A stretch of 64,000 nt of DNA. Source: Tahibacter aquaticus (GTDB taxonomy: Bacteria > Pseudomonadota > Gammaproteobacteria > Xanthomonadales > Rhodanobacteraceae). Location of the stretch: NCBI RefSeq assembly GCF_004363655.1, contig NZ_SNZH01000013.1, positions 178,216 through 242,215 of the forward strand. Direction: 5' to 3'. Positions 42,183 through 50,610 of the stretch are shown in pieces (position 1 is the stretch's first letter; each line of letters starts with the position of its first letter). The position numbers and the translations under genes are program-made. A model generated the notes under the pieces. The model was not told the origin of the DNA. It saw only the letters and a list, made by a program, of their open reading frames with translations, and did not search any database.

Positions 42183-43526
42183 ATGAAAAGATACGATGGT
42201 ATCCAAGCGCTTATCTGCTCCGCCGTGCTTGGCATGACGGTTACGCCGCTGGGCGCGAATCCTGCGGGAGCCGACGTCGAGCCATCGCCCGCGCAGCAGA
42301 TCCTGAGTCCGTCGAACGAAGCCGGCGCAGTATTCGGCAGCCATTTGTCGCTGTCGGGAGACCGGGTTGCGATCGGCGCGGTTACCGCCAACACCAACGG
42401 CATCGAAGATGCCGGAGCCGTCCACATCTTCGAGCGCGTGGGCAGCCAGTGGCAGCATGCGTCGCAGCCCATACCGTCCGATCCCGGCATCTCCAGCAAT
42501 CTGGGCACCGTCGCCTTGCAGGGTACGCGCCTGCTTGCCGGCGCCAGCGGACAAGCCTCAGGGATTGGCGCGGCGTATATATTTGAACGGAACCCGGCAG
42601 GCGACTGGATACAGCAGAGGAAGTTCGTCCCGGACAATCCGACGACGAGCTGCGTCCTGACGAACGGCTGCCATCGTTTCGGTATCGCAGTCGCGCTCGA
42701 CGGCGATACCGCCGTGGTCGGTGCCAGCCGCGAAAACGATCGGAAGGGTGCGGTCTACGTATTTGTACGCGATGCCCTGGGCAACTGGGCGAAACAACAG
42801 CGGCTGGTCGCCAACGATTCGAGCACCTACCCTCATTTCGGCGCCGCGGTTGCGCTGCAGGGCGATACGCTGTTGATCGGCGCCGAGTTTCAGGACGTCA
42901 GCGGCGTGACATATCGCGGCGCCACGTATGTATTCACTCGCACTGTGGGTACCTGGACGCAGCGCGCGCGCCTGAGCGCCGCCGATGGCGAAGCGCGTGA
43001 CAACTTCGGCAGCACCCTGGCGCTGGATGGCGATACGGCACTGATCGGCTCCCGGCTGGCCAACCTGGCCGGCCAGAACAATCGCGGCGCCGTCTATGCG
43101 TTCGTCCGGAGCGCTCCTGCCGTCTGGAATCTGCAGGCGCGCCTGAATGCTTCCGACGGCGTCGGCGAAGGTCCAGCCGACCATCACACGGGCGACCAGT
43201 TCGGTCTCGCGATAGCCCTGCGCGGCGATACAGCCTGGATAGGCAAATCCCCTGGAAACCTCACGACTCCCCTGCCCGACCGTTATGGTTCGGTCTATCA
43301 GTTCGTGCGCACGGCGGGCTTGTGGAACGAGATGCAGCGCTTCACGCCCGCGACGGGTTCGCCCGGCGACGGCTTCGGCGCGTCCATCGCGTTCGACGCA
43401 AAATCCCTGCTCGTCGGCGCGCCCTACGAAGGTACGTCGCCCGGCGAACCCGCCGAGCGCGGGATGGTATACGCGTATACCCTGCCACAGGCGGACTTGA
43501 TCTTCGCGGACGACTTCGAATCGTAG
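42183..43526 (+). CDS. Secreted FG-GAP/integrin-type beta-propeller protein
   Basis: 447 aa: signal peptide (about residues 1-30, ending near GAN), then about seven blades with the repeat pattern FG-x(5)-L-x-GD-x-x-x-IGA (SGDRVAIGAV, DGDTAVVGAS, QGDTLLIGAE, DGDTALIGSR, RGDTAWIGKS, DAKSLLVGAP) and GAVYxF strands, as in FG-GAP propellers. The chain ends LIFADDFES, the same terminal motif class as the S8 protease at 3.76 kb. It is a host-style secreted protein inside the accessory region. Function unknown, probably surface-located. Confidence 0.82.
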   Translation: MKRYDGIQALICSAVLGMTVTPLGANPAGADVEPSPAQQILSPSNEAGAVFGSHLSLSGDRVAIGAVTANTNGIEDAGAVHIFERVGSQWQHASQPIPSDPGISSNLGTVALQGTRLLAGASGQASGIGAAYIFERNPAGDWIQQRKFVPDNPTTSCVLTNGCHRFGIAVALDGDTAVVGASRENDRKGAVYVFVRDALGNWAKQQRLVANDSSTYPHFGAAVALQGDTLLIGAEFQDVSGVTYRGATYVFTRTVGTWTQRARLSAADGEARDNFGSTLALDGDTALIGSRLANLAGQNNRGAVYAFVRSAPAVWNLQARLNASDGVGEGPADHHTGDQFGLAIALRGDTAWIGKSPGNLTTPLPDRYGSVYQFVRTAGLWNEMQRFTPATGSPGDGFGASIAFDAKSLLVGAPYEGTSPGEPAERGMVYAYTLPQADLIFADDFES

Positions 43527-43795
43527 GGAACGGCGCTGGCGATCTGTGTCGCGTCAAATGCAGAGCGGCGTGGACCTGATCGCGCTCCATGGCATGGGCG
43601 GCTTGCGTCGTACAGCAATCGCAGACGGACACGCAGACGTCGGGGCCGAGCACGATCGGCGCTCGGCCCGCGTCGCGCTTCCCTGCACATCGTCCGGACC
43701 GCAACGACGCGGCGTTGCGATACGGGCGACGCGCTGTCATCGTCGCCAGTTCGCAAGAACCGTTCGTCTCCACTAACCCCGACTACTTGGCCCGT

Positions 43796-44190
43796 TCAAT
43801 CTTCGCTTGGCGCGAGGATAGTACCGACCGACTCGCGCCGCCTCCGGCCCAACGTGCAAATCCAGTTGGATTCGGACCAGCCCCCCTCCCCTCGCCGGAC
43901 CACGAAGAGCTCAAAGGTGATGCGATTCCCGTTCACCGCGCCGCGGTCCGGGCGGCCAACGCCCGCCGCCTGGAATACCAGATCCCACAGCCTTCCGCTC
44001 TCGTCCTGGATCGGGCTTGGCTTCCGGCCATTCCACGCAGTCGGCCCAAGCCGCAGCGGTGACCGAAACCGGGATCCGGAATCCGGCTTCGTGGGCATGT
44101 TCGGTGACTTCGATCAGCGCGCCGTCGCCGATGGCGCCGGCACGGGTGTAGGAAAAAACGAGGTGGGCGGATGGGGCGCCCCCTGGGTCA
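43796..44190 (-). pseudogene. Decayed DUF6573-like gene, copy 2
   Basis: Homology to the family runs through two frames: FSYTRAGAIGDGALIEVTEH and AAAWADCVEWPEAKP in one, IQDESGRLWDLVFQAA and GTILAPSED in the other, so a 1-base shift occurred near 44,010. The start region is also lost: where copy 3 has GCCATGTTCACC, this copy has no ATG. It is closest to copy 3 and ends only about 85 bp before the recombinase gene. No leader repeat is left. Confidence 0.8.
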
Positions 44191-44275
44191 TAGCTCGGCC
44201 CCCGGCCGAGACGACTGGCTGAAAAGGAAGCACTGACGTAAAGAACGGTTCCGCTCACTTGAAAGCGCTATAACC

Positions 44276-45190
44276 ATGTCCCCGGAAACCGTTATTGCAT
44301 CACTATCTGCGTTCTCAAACTACATCGGCAGCACGCTCGGAAGGTCGCCGCACACTGTCAGAGCGTATGCCTCTGATGTTCGCTGTCTTGCGCGATTTTT
44401 AACTCGATGTCCTACCTCCAATACGCCGGCTACCAGCGCCAGATCGGATTTCGCGGCAGAGTTCGTGACTTGGCTGCGCATCGACGAACGAAATAGCCCC
44501 GCGACAGCAAAGCGAAAGATGGCCGCGCTTTGCACCTACTTTGCGTGGCTTGTCAAGAATGGAAGTATTAGTCAATCGCCGATCAAAGACTCAAACGTAG
44601 AAATTCGGCTGCCAAAACGTCTGCCAAGAGCAGTCCCACGCCAGGATGTCGCTCGTTTGTTTAAGGGCTATCACGTTGAGGAAAGGAACAATGCCTCGAC
44701 CCAACTCGCAGTTCGCATGCTTGTCGCGACAGGTGTTCGCATCAGTGAACTTTGCGCGATCAATGTCGGAGACATTTCACCTGATGGGGCTTCGATCAGG
44801 ATATGGGGAAAGGGGAATCGCGAGCGAACGGTCTTCGTATCTAGCTTGGATTTGCAGGGCAAACTGATCCGAGCTCTCGATGGAAGAACCACCGCCACGA
44901 GTATCAGCGAGCCGCTATTTGTTACTCGAAGAAACATGCGGCTAACCCCACAGGCCTTCCGGCTACGCCTGCATCGACTTCGCACTTCCTGCGATGTCGC
45001 TATGCGCGTAACGCCGCATTGTCTGCGTCATACGGCCGCCACACTGCTCTTGGAGTCCGGCGTTGACATCCGCTTCGTGCAACGCCTGCTTGGCCACGCA
45101 AGCATCTCGACGACCGAGGTATACACACGCGTAGTGGACGAAAGCCTACGAAATGCACTCCTAAGAGCCGATCCGTTGCGAGGCATGTAG
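44276..45190 (+). CDS. Tyrosine recombinase, XerC/XerD-like
   Basis: 304 aa: N-terminal SAM-like core-binding domain (residues about 1-95) and catalytic domain with all active residues: Arg155 in ATGVRISELC, Lys179 in WGKGNRERTV, His248 and Arg251 in PHCLRHTAATLL, His274 in LLGHASISTTEVY and the nucleophile Tyr283. It cuts and rejoins DNA at short crossover sites. Its TAG stop codon is the first triplet of a 21-bp repeat whose inverted copy lies 3.6 kb downstream, which makes it the natural enzyme for inverting that segment. It lies between two decayed DUF6573-like copies and is less GC-rich than the chromosome. Confidence 0.95.
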   Translation: MSPETVIASLSAFSNYIGSTLGRSPHTVRAYASDVRCLARFLTRCPTSNTPATSARSDFAAEFVTWLRIDERNSPATAKRKMAALCTYFAWLVKNGSISQSPIKDSNVEIRLPKRLPRAVPRQDVARLFKGYHVEERNNASTQLAVRMLVATGVRISELCAINVGDISPDGASIRIWGKGNRERTVFVSSLDLQGKLIRALDGRTTATSISEPLFVTRRNMRLTPQAFRLRLHRLRTSCDVAMRVTPHCLRHTAATLLLESGVDIRFVQRLLGHASISTTEVYTRVVDESLRNALLRADPLRGM

Positions 45191-45208
45191 CGATAACTAG
45201 GATTTATG
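45188..45208 (+). repeat. Left 21-bp inverted repeat, dif-like crossover site
   Basis: Perfect inverted copy of 48776-48796 (21 of 21). Order: TAGC, then GATAA, a 7-base centre CTAGGAT, then TTATG. The near-symmetrical ATAA/TTAT arms around a short centre mirror Xer dif sites (CATAA, 6 bases, TTATG). The first triplet is the recombinase stop codon; it also contains AGGA and a terminal ATG. Confidence 0.9.
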
Positions 45209-45209
45209 C

Positions 45210-46313
45210 ATGTATCTCGACATTGGCAATGAGCATCTCGTGCGTGAGGCAGCTCTCAGCGGTCGGCGAGCAGCATCAGAAACAGCAATCATTCTAGTCA
45301 TCTGCGTGAAGGGCCTCACGCGCGTGCGCCGTGACTACAGCCGCTACTCGATCACGACCAGCTTCTTTAGCGCTCAGGAATTGGACGATCTGATCGTTGC
45401 GTTGCGCAGCCTAGGCTTCTACGTCCAGCACTTTCATGACGAAGTAGAGTTCATTAACTGGGCTGCTGAGGGAGGGCTAGATGCCCTTCGGCAGATCAAT
45501 AAACTTGTCTACGCCGGTTCGATCAACGGAACCGGGCCTGGACGCCGTTGCCTCATCCCATCCTTCTGCGCACTTGAGGGTATTGAGACGCTGAATTCGG
45601 ACGCTTACAGCTCCGCAATCAATAGGCACAAGTTCCATTGGACCAAACTACTCGGTTCATTCGGCCTAAGGGTTCCAACGAGTTGGTTGTTTGAACCGGG
45701 CAAGAGCTGGCTCGCAGGAAGCACGCCAAGCCCCGGCGAGCGAGTCATCGCCAAGGCGCTTCATGAGGACAGCAGTATTGGTGTGTCGGCCGAAGGTGTT
45801 GGGGAATGGTCGCCAAAAATAGCGCAGCATGTCGTGGAGCTCGCATCAGATCTCAACCAAGCGATCATGGTGCAGAGTTTCATTGCAGGAATGGAGGTCG
45901 AGGTTCCGGTGCTTGAGTTGGGTGCCGTCCGTTTCGCCGCCCCCACGGTGCTATTGAACAACAGCGGCGCGAGCGATGCAGCGGACTTCCTAACCTACGA
46001 TCTGGTCTGGGATGATCGCTACCGATACGGCGCGCATGAAATGCTTACGCCTATGCATCAGACACGACTGCGTGCCGCTGCGATTCAAGCCTGCGAGCTC
46101 TTGAACTTCCGCTTCTTTAGCCGGGTTGACTTCCGACTCGATGCCGCCGGCAACGAGTACATCATCGACATATCGACAACGCCCCACCTGACGCGCCAAA
46201 GCTCGTACGCCCATCTATTCGCGACACTTGGCCTGGAATATGCCGATGTGCTTGCAGCGTTGGTCGGCGCCAAGTTAGCTGCGGCAAGACCTCAGTCTTC
46301 GGCCCAATACTGA
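45210..46313 (+). CDS. ATP-grasp ligase, D-Ala-D-Ala ligase-like
   Basis: 367 aa. After an unusual N-terminal domain (about 130 residues) an ATP-grasp core is visible: NRHKFHWTKLLGSFGLRVPT, VIAKALHEDSSIGVSAEG (ATP Lys and glycine loop), QSFIAGMEVEVPVLEL, and SRVDFRLDAAGNEYIIDIS followed by TTPHLTRQSSY, with the metal-binding E-x-N of Ddl enzymes replaced by D-x-S. It should join an amino acid or peptide to an amine using ATP; this is unlikely to be the housekeeping ligase. ATG 45210 is forced by an in-frame TAG at 45198. It starts 20 bp after the recombinase stop and converges with the NTPase gene, overlapping it by 22 bp. Confidence 0.85.
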   Translation: MYLDIGNEHLVREAALSGRRAASETAIILVICVKGLTRVRRDYSRYSITTSFFSAQELDDLIVALRSLGFYVQHFHDEVEFINWAAEGGLDALRQINKLVYAGSINGTGPGRRCLIPSFCALEGIETLNSDAYSSAINRHKFHWTKLLGSFGLRVPTSWLFEPGKSWLAGSTPSPGERVIAKALHEDSSIGVSAEGVGEWSPKIAQHVVELASDLNQAIMVQSFIAGMEVEVPVLELGAVRFAAPTVLLNNSGASDAADFLTYDLVWDDRYRYGAHEMLTPMHQTRLRAAAIQACELLNFRFFSRVDFRLDAAGNEYIIDISTTPHLTRQSSYAHLFATLGLEYADVLAALVGAKLAAARPQSSAQY

Positions 46314-48778
46314 AGGTCCGAAAGCAAATAGCCTCGACCGAAGTGCTGCCAGCCAGGCCCCACTTCGGAAATGTTTCCGAAGTGACCGATGTAGTCCTCC
46401 CAATCCGACACTGTCCCCGGAGTATTACGATCGAGGCATGCGGTTTGTATGGCGTGCCTGCGATCAAGATAAGGCCTGATCGGCATCTCGATACGTTTGA
46501 GAGCTTCTGTTGCTCGCCCCCAGGACTTACGAGCATCCTGATCGCTGCCGAGAGCGTACTGAACCCCAGTCAGGTTGGCGAATATGAAATATGTATAGTA
46601 GGCGTCGTAATCAGGCGCGATAGAAACAACTGCGGTCATCTCTTCGAGGATGGGCAGGGCCTCTGCTGGCCGACCGTCGAGCGTGATGAGGACGGCTTGA
46701 TTACTTCTCAGTAGTGTGGTGTCGGTGGATTTCGGGCCAGACGCAATGGCCTGTCCTACTGCTGCTGCAGCGGCAGCTGCGGTTAAGATGCCAGCACGAA
46801 ACCCCGCTACAATCAGATTGTTGGCCAGCATATCAACCCGCGGAAATAGATAATGCTGACCTTTTGCCTGTAGCTCGGCCAAGAATCGCTCGCCGTCCTG
46901 CGCTGTAGCGAAGGCAGACTGGAACGAGCCATTCAGAATCTGGTTTGCTGAGAGATTTGTCAGCCCAACAAAATAGTTTATTGGATCACTCACGTCAGGC
47001 TGCCGTTCGCGCGGGCCGAATAGATCAAGTGCTTCGCAAATCATTGCTGCAGCGACTTCCGGCACGTAGAGCATGTCGGCTTTTAGTTTGAGGCGCGTTA
47101 AAGTCCTGCTTGCCTCACGATCGAACTTTTCGCGCGGACTGAGCTTTGCCGCCAGCTCGTGTGCCACAGACTTGGCGCCATCGACATCACCGTCGTAGTA
47201 CATGACGATGATTTGAGTGAGCATTAGGCGACTCCAGACCTCGATCTCCGAATCTATCGCCTTGGCCCAGCGCTGCAGAACATTGCGTGCAGCCCGCCAA
47301 TGGTCCTTAGTCAGTCCATTGACATAGCAGCGTGCCATCAGGCAATCGCGTTCGGCGAGCAGCGATGAGGGCAGTGTCTCATCGATGTGCTTTCCAACCT
47401 CAATGGCTGCGTCATACCGACCACTATCGTAGTGATCCCAGGCTTCCCACATCGTTTTGACAAACCGTCCACAGCTACCCTGCAACCCGTAGCCAACGAC
47501 ACACGAGCTGCGATCTGCGACGCCCGTCCTTCTTTCGGCCAACGCTTGGTGAGCACGCGCAATGGATGCAAGGTCGCCTTGATCGGCGAGGGAGTGATGG
47601 TGCCACCGCGAGCGATAGTCCCCGGGACGCAGCAGTTGTAAACATTCCGCGAAACGGCGGTGAACGTCGGGGTCCCGCTCCTTGCTTACCTGGGAAAAGT
47701 AGCGCTGGATGATTTCGTGTGAGAAGACGAGACGATCGCTGTCTGACGACAGCAGATCCAATCGCCGTGCATCATCTAAGCAAGCGGAGATTTCTGGAGA
47801 CAGATCTTTTGCAAGGCAACGAACTTCGCTGTCGGTGAATGACAACCCGATTGCTGCCGCCTGACACAGGAGGCTCGCCATTTTCACGCCCCGAGCACCG
47901 AGTAAGGTGATTCGTTCCTCCAAAAGCTCGCGGCAAAGCGCATCAATGTCGGAGACGGCAGGCGACGATATAGAGGCAGTAGGCGTGTCGAGTCGCTGCG
48001 CCAACCGCTGGGCCATCGCTAAGTGACCCCGTGACGCACGATACAGGGCGGCCAGCGTGTCACCATCGGGCAATTGTCGGGCACCGAGCGCCATCAGAAG
48101 CTTGCCAAAAAGCGCCTCCAGACAAGGCTCCAGTTTGACCGTCGCTCCACCAAGCAACTGGCGAATCTTGGCAAGTTTGTCTGGGTGCGTTGTGTTCTGG
48201 TCTGGCGTCAATACCGCAAGAAACTTGGTCCGCGTCAGGAATGGAAAAACACCGTCGAGCTTGTTGGTCAAGATCAGAGTTAAAAGGTCGAGCGACTGCC
48301 CATCCCACCAGTGCAGGTTTTCGAGGACGATCAGAACGTCGTTTTCTTCTGCTCGTCGCTCGATTTCAATTAGCAATTCACGCTCAGCCTGAGGCAAGAA
48401 TGGCGTTTGGTGTGTCTGTGCGATTTCGCGATAGTTGAGCAGCATGTTCACGGAGAACTGAATGAAGCTACCCGCCATAGGAACGCCCCGGCCCGCCTCG
48501 GAAGCTGCGGTCTTGGCGAGACGCCGCAATCTGGGCGCCCGAGACAAGGCAATTGCAAGGGGAAGAAGCTGACGATTGCCGTTAAAGGGGTCCCCCTCCG
48601 CGACCAGCACCACCCGACGATCACCGCTAAGAAGGCGGGTGATCTCCTTGACCACCCATGATTTCCCACTGCCCGACGGCCCTTCGAGGGTCAGCCTCGG
48701 GTGCACATCTTTCGCTCCGACCCATTCCCTAATCGTACTCAGTGCCGCATCTTGACCGGTCAGGCTCGAAGCAGTCAT
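46292..48778 (-). CDS. AAA_16/STAND-like NTPase with TPR-type C-terminus
   Basis: 828 aa. N-terminal P-loop domain: TGQDAALSTIREWVGAKD, Walker A EGPSGSGKSWVVKE (about residues 32-45), Walker B DVLIVLENLHWWD (about 146-158), then a winged-helix-like region and some 450 helical residues of TPR-like repeats (LLAERDCLMARCYVNGL, ANQILNGSFQSAFATAQDGERFL). This is the layout of AAA_16/STAND signal ATPases, which often carry sensors or effectors, but no HTH, nuclease or TIR domain is recognisable. Its ATG is the last triplet of the right 21-bp repeat, with AGGA inside the repeat as ribosome site. Confidence 0.85.
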   Translation of the reverse strand: MTASSLTGQDAALSTIREWVGAKDVHPRLTLEGPSGSGKSWVVKEITRLLSGDRRVVLVAEGDPFNGNRQLLPLAIALSRAPRLRRLAKTAASEAGRGVPMAGSFIQFSVNMLLNYREIAQTHQTPFLPQAERELLIEIERRAEENDVLIVLENLHWWDGQSLDLLTLILTNKLDGVFPFLTRTKFLAVLTPDQNTTHPDKLAKIRQLLGGATVKLEPCLEALFGKLLMALGARQLPDGDTLAALYRASRGHLAMAQRLAQRLDTPTASISSPAVSDIDALCRELLEERITLLGARGVKMASLLCQAAAIGLSFTDSEVRCLAKDLSPEISACLDDARRLDLLSSDSDRLVFSHEIIQRYFSQVSKERDPDVHRRFAECLQLLRPGDYRSRWHHHSLADQGDLASIARAHQALAERRTGVADRSSCVVGYGLQGSCGRFVKTMWEAWDHYDSGRYDAAIEVGKHIDETLPSSLLAERDCLMARCYVNGLTKDHWRAARNVLQRWAKAIDSEIEVWSRLMLTQIIVMYYDGDVDGAKSVAHELAAKLSPREKFDREASRTLTRLKLKADMLYVPEVAAAMICEALDLFGPRERQPDVSDPINYFVGLTNLSANQILNGSFQSAFATAQDGERFLAELQAKGQHYLFPRVDMLANNLIVAGFRAGILTAAAAAAAVGQAIASGPKSTDTTLLRSNQAVLITLDGRPAEALPILEEMTAVVSIAPDYDAYYTYFIFANLTGVQYALGSDQDARKSWGRATEALKRIEMPIRPYLDRRHAIQTACLDRNTPGTVSDWEDYIGHFGNISEVGPGWQHFGRGYLLSDLQYWAED

Positions 48779-48796
48779 AAATCCTAGTTATCGCTA
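48776..48796 (-). repeat. Right 21-bp inverted repeat, dif-like crossover site
   Basis: Exact inverted counterpart of 45188-45208. On the minus strand it ends with the ATG of the NTPase gene and begins with TAG, which here terminates a small outward-lying frame (48794-49009). Flanking bases inside and outside do not match those of the left copy, so the identity ends sharply at 21 bp. Confidence 0.9.
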
Positions 48797-49009
48797 GTTA
48801 GTGGCAAGCCGAGGACGCTGATCATGAGGTGTATCGGGGCAATAGGGGGCGATGCGCGCGCGATGTCCGTGCGCGAAAGATACGGAAGTCATTCCATCTT
48901 CTCGAATACGCCCGTAATGCCGGGAGACACCATACTTTGCATTGAAAATGTGTCGCGACCTGGCTGCCTTGATAAGTTCAAAAGGAAATCTTGGCAATTT
49001 TGACGTCAC
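48794..49009 (-). CDS. Possible small protein running into the right repeat
   Basis: 71 aa from GTG 49009 (TSKLPRFPFELIKAARSRHI then FNAKYGVSRHYGRIREDG), stopping at the TAG of the right 21-bp repeat exactly as the recombinase does on the left. No family known, no clear ribosome site. It could be a remnant of a former gene at this site, a leader for the NTPase, or chance. The surrounding 48,797-49,092 interval shows nothing else. Confidence 0.3.
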   Translation of the reverse strand: MTSKLPRFPFELIKAARSRHIFNAKYGVSRHYGRIREDGMTSVSFAHGHRARIAPYCPDTPHDQRPRLATN

Positions 49010-49092
49010 TGTATCAGCTTAATCCATACCCTTATGCATGCCTAGCCTGACCTGCAATCGTAGGTTTTCCTAAACTGTCGTGCGCAAAGCCT

Positions 49093-49547
49093 TCAACCCC
49101 GCCGTCCAGCCACCGTCAAACCGCGAAAAATTGTATTGAGGACATGTACAGCTCCACGCACGCGCGGATCTATGTCTACCAGCATTCCCACTTCCCCATC
49201 GAACGACACGATTGTTGGCCAAGGCAGCATTGCTCCTGTCCCAACAAGTACTTGTCGAGTTCGCACCGGCACCTCGCCTCCTCGTGGGACCACGAAGAAC
49301 TCGAGGTCGTCCGCCCCCTTTTCGCACCGCCGCCGCTGCCGCCAGGAACAGCATGTTCCGCAGCCGTCCGCTCTCGCTCTGGATCGCCGGCTTAGTTTCC
49401 GGCCATTCCACGCAGTCGGCCCAGGCTGCGGCGCCGACGGCGACCGGGATCCCCAAGCCGGCTTCCTTTGGTGACGTCGATCAGCTCGCCGTCGCGGAGG
49501 GCATCCGCGCGGGTGTAGGAAAAGATGAGGTCGTCGGGGGTGAACAT
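49093..49547 (-). pseudogene. Decayed DUF6573-like gene, copy 3
   Basis: The start is intact (MFTPDDLIFSYTRADALRDG, ATG 49547 with GGAGCG upstream). The frame is then lost near 49,460; IPVAVGAAAWADCVEWPETKP follows in a second frame, and the C-terminal part (VPRGGEVPVRTRQVLVG) lies in a third. At least two frameshifts. It keeps its full leader repeat upstream. It resembles copy 2 more than copies 1 and 4. Confidence 0.8.
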
Positions 49548-49564
49548 GGCTGCGCTCCTTGGGT

Positions 49565-49759
49565 CGTGGCTCGGTCTCCGGGCATCGGGGTTCCGATGAC
49601 GCGGATGGGAACCACCCGCCCGGAGGGAGGCGCGGTCAGGGGAGCGGCGGCGGAACGCCGGCGCAGGGCCACGGCTGGCGCGGGCTGGAGTAACCGAAGG
49701 GAGCGACGACTCGGGGCGAGGGCCGGCCCTTGACCGGGGAAGCCGAGCGTGAGGGTTGC
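49565..49759 (-). repeat. DUF6573 leader repeat, copy 2
   Basis: Nearly identical to the leaders at 41041-41235 and 63098-63293, same orientation. The hairpin arms are less perfect (CCGATGACGCGG against CCGGGCATCGG), fitting relaxed selection in front of a broken gene. Confidence 0.8.
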
Positions 49760-50292
49760 TCGTCGCTTTTCCGCTTCGCACTGGGAGGAAAGCCCGCCGG
49801 AAGGACAGATGGCTAAGGGGGCGCCGTCACCATCGTGGCGAACGAAGGTACGGTAACCAAACCCGCGTGATCCCTCGTCTCCACCGCCCGCCTCTGCCCA
49901 GGTTGCCCATGGCTCTCGAAACGCGATACCCCTTAAAGCAGCCCAGCTGAGACATACAATTCCCGGTGGCCACGGCCGCCCTCGATTTGTTGCCTAGACA
50001 CCAGCAAGTTTGCCGGGTCAGCCGTGCGCCACCCACTCAGTTGGGCGAAGAACCAGAAAATAGCCCTTGGGCGGCGGCCGCTACCGAGCAAGAATCACTG
50101 CTTGTTTACACTGAACTTGTAGCGGCTGCTTCCGTTGATGATCCCTTCGAGCCTGGTTCGACTTGCTGAAAGCGTGCCGACATGGCGCCGGGCCGGACCT
50201 TCGCCGCTTGCATCCCACTGTCAAACTCATAGAGATCCCGACGGAGAGGTTCTTCACCGAAGGCCGATCGCCGAACAACGGAACCACAAAAA
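49760..50292. other. 533-bp interval, nothing recognised
   Basis: Short frames on both strands lack ribosome sites and natural composition. I see no RNA gene or repeat here. Confidence 0.4.
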
Positions 50293-50312
50293 AACCCCGC
50301 TTTCGCGGGGTT
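50293..50312 (-). terminator. Intrinsic terminator of the small-protein operon
   Basis: On the minus strand AACCCCGC, loop GAAA, GCGGGGTT is followed by a run of seven T. It lies 28 bases behind the stop of the 55-aa gene at 50340. Confidence 0.93.
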
Positions 50313-50339
50313 TTTCTTCATCAGGCAAGCGTTCGGAGC

Positions 50340-50507
50340 CTACTCTTTGCGAACACCCTTCCAGGGTTCGCCATCGTCTTTCACCGGCATAAACTGACCG
50401 GTTTCTTTGTCGCGCTTCTGCCAGTTGCCGTCCTGACGTTCGAACTGCGAACGATCGCGAACAGCTCCAATTCGATGCCCATCCCCTTTCGGCGGATTCG
50501 TGGCCAT
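50340..50507 (-). CDS. Small conserved-looking hypothetical protein (55 aa)
   Basis: Starts at ATG 50507. The peptide is highly polar and Lys/Arg/Asp-rich with the run GAVRDRSQFERQDGNWQKRD and then ETGQFMPVKDDGEPWKGVRKE at the C-terminus. I recall very similar 50-60 aa proteins in many proteobacteria without known function. It shares a transcript with the 44-aa gene upstream and has a strong terminator. The longer frame up to 50663 overlaps that gene and is not real. Confidence 0.75.
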   Translation of the reverse strand: MATNPPKGDGHRIGAVRDRSQFERQDGNWQKRDKETGQFMPVKDDGEPWKGVRKE

Positions 50508-50610
50508 ATCTGTGACTCCAGTTTGTGGATTGAGTGATGAAGCCCGCAACCACACTCGTGCACACGGCGTTTCGAAGAGGGGGGCGGCGTTCACCGCCCC
50601 CTCCACCGGA

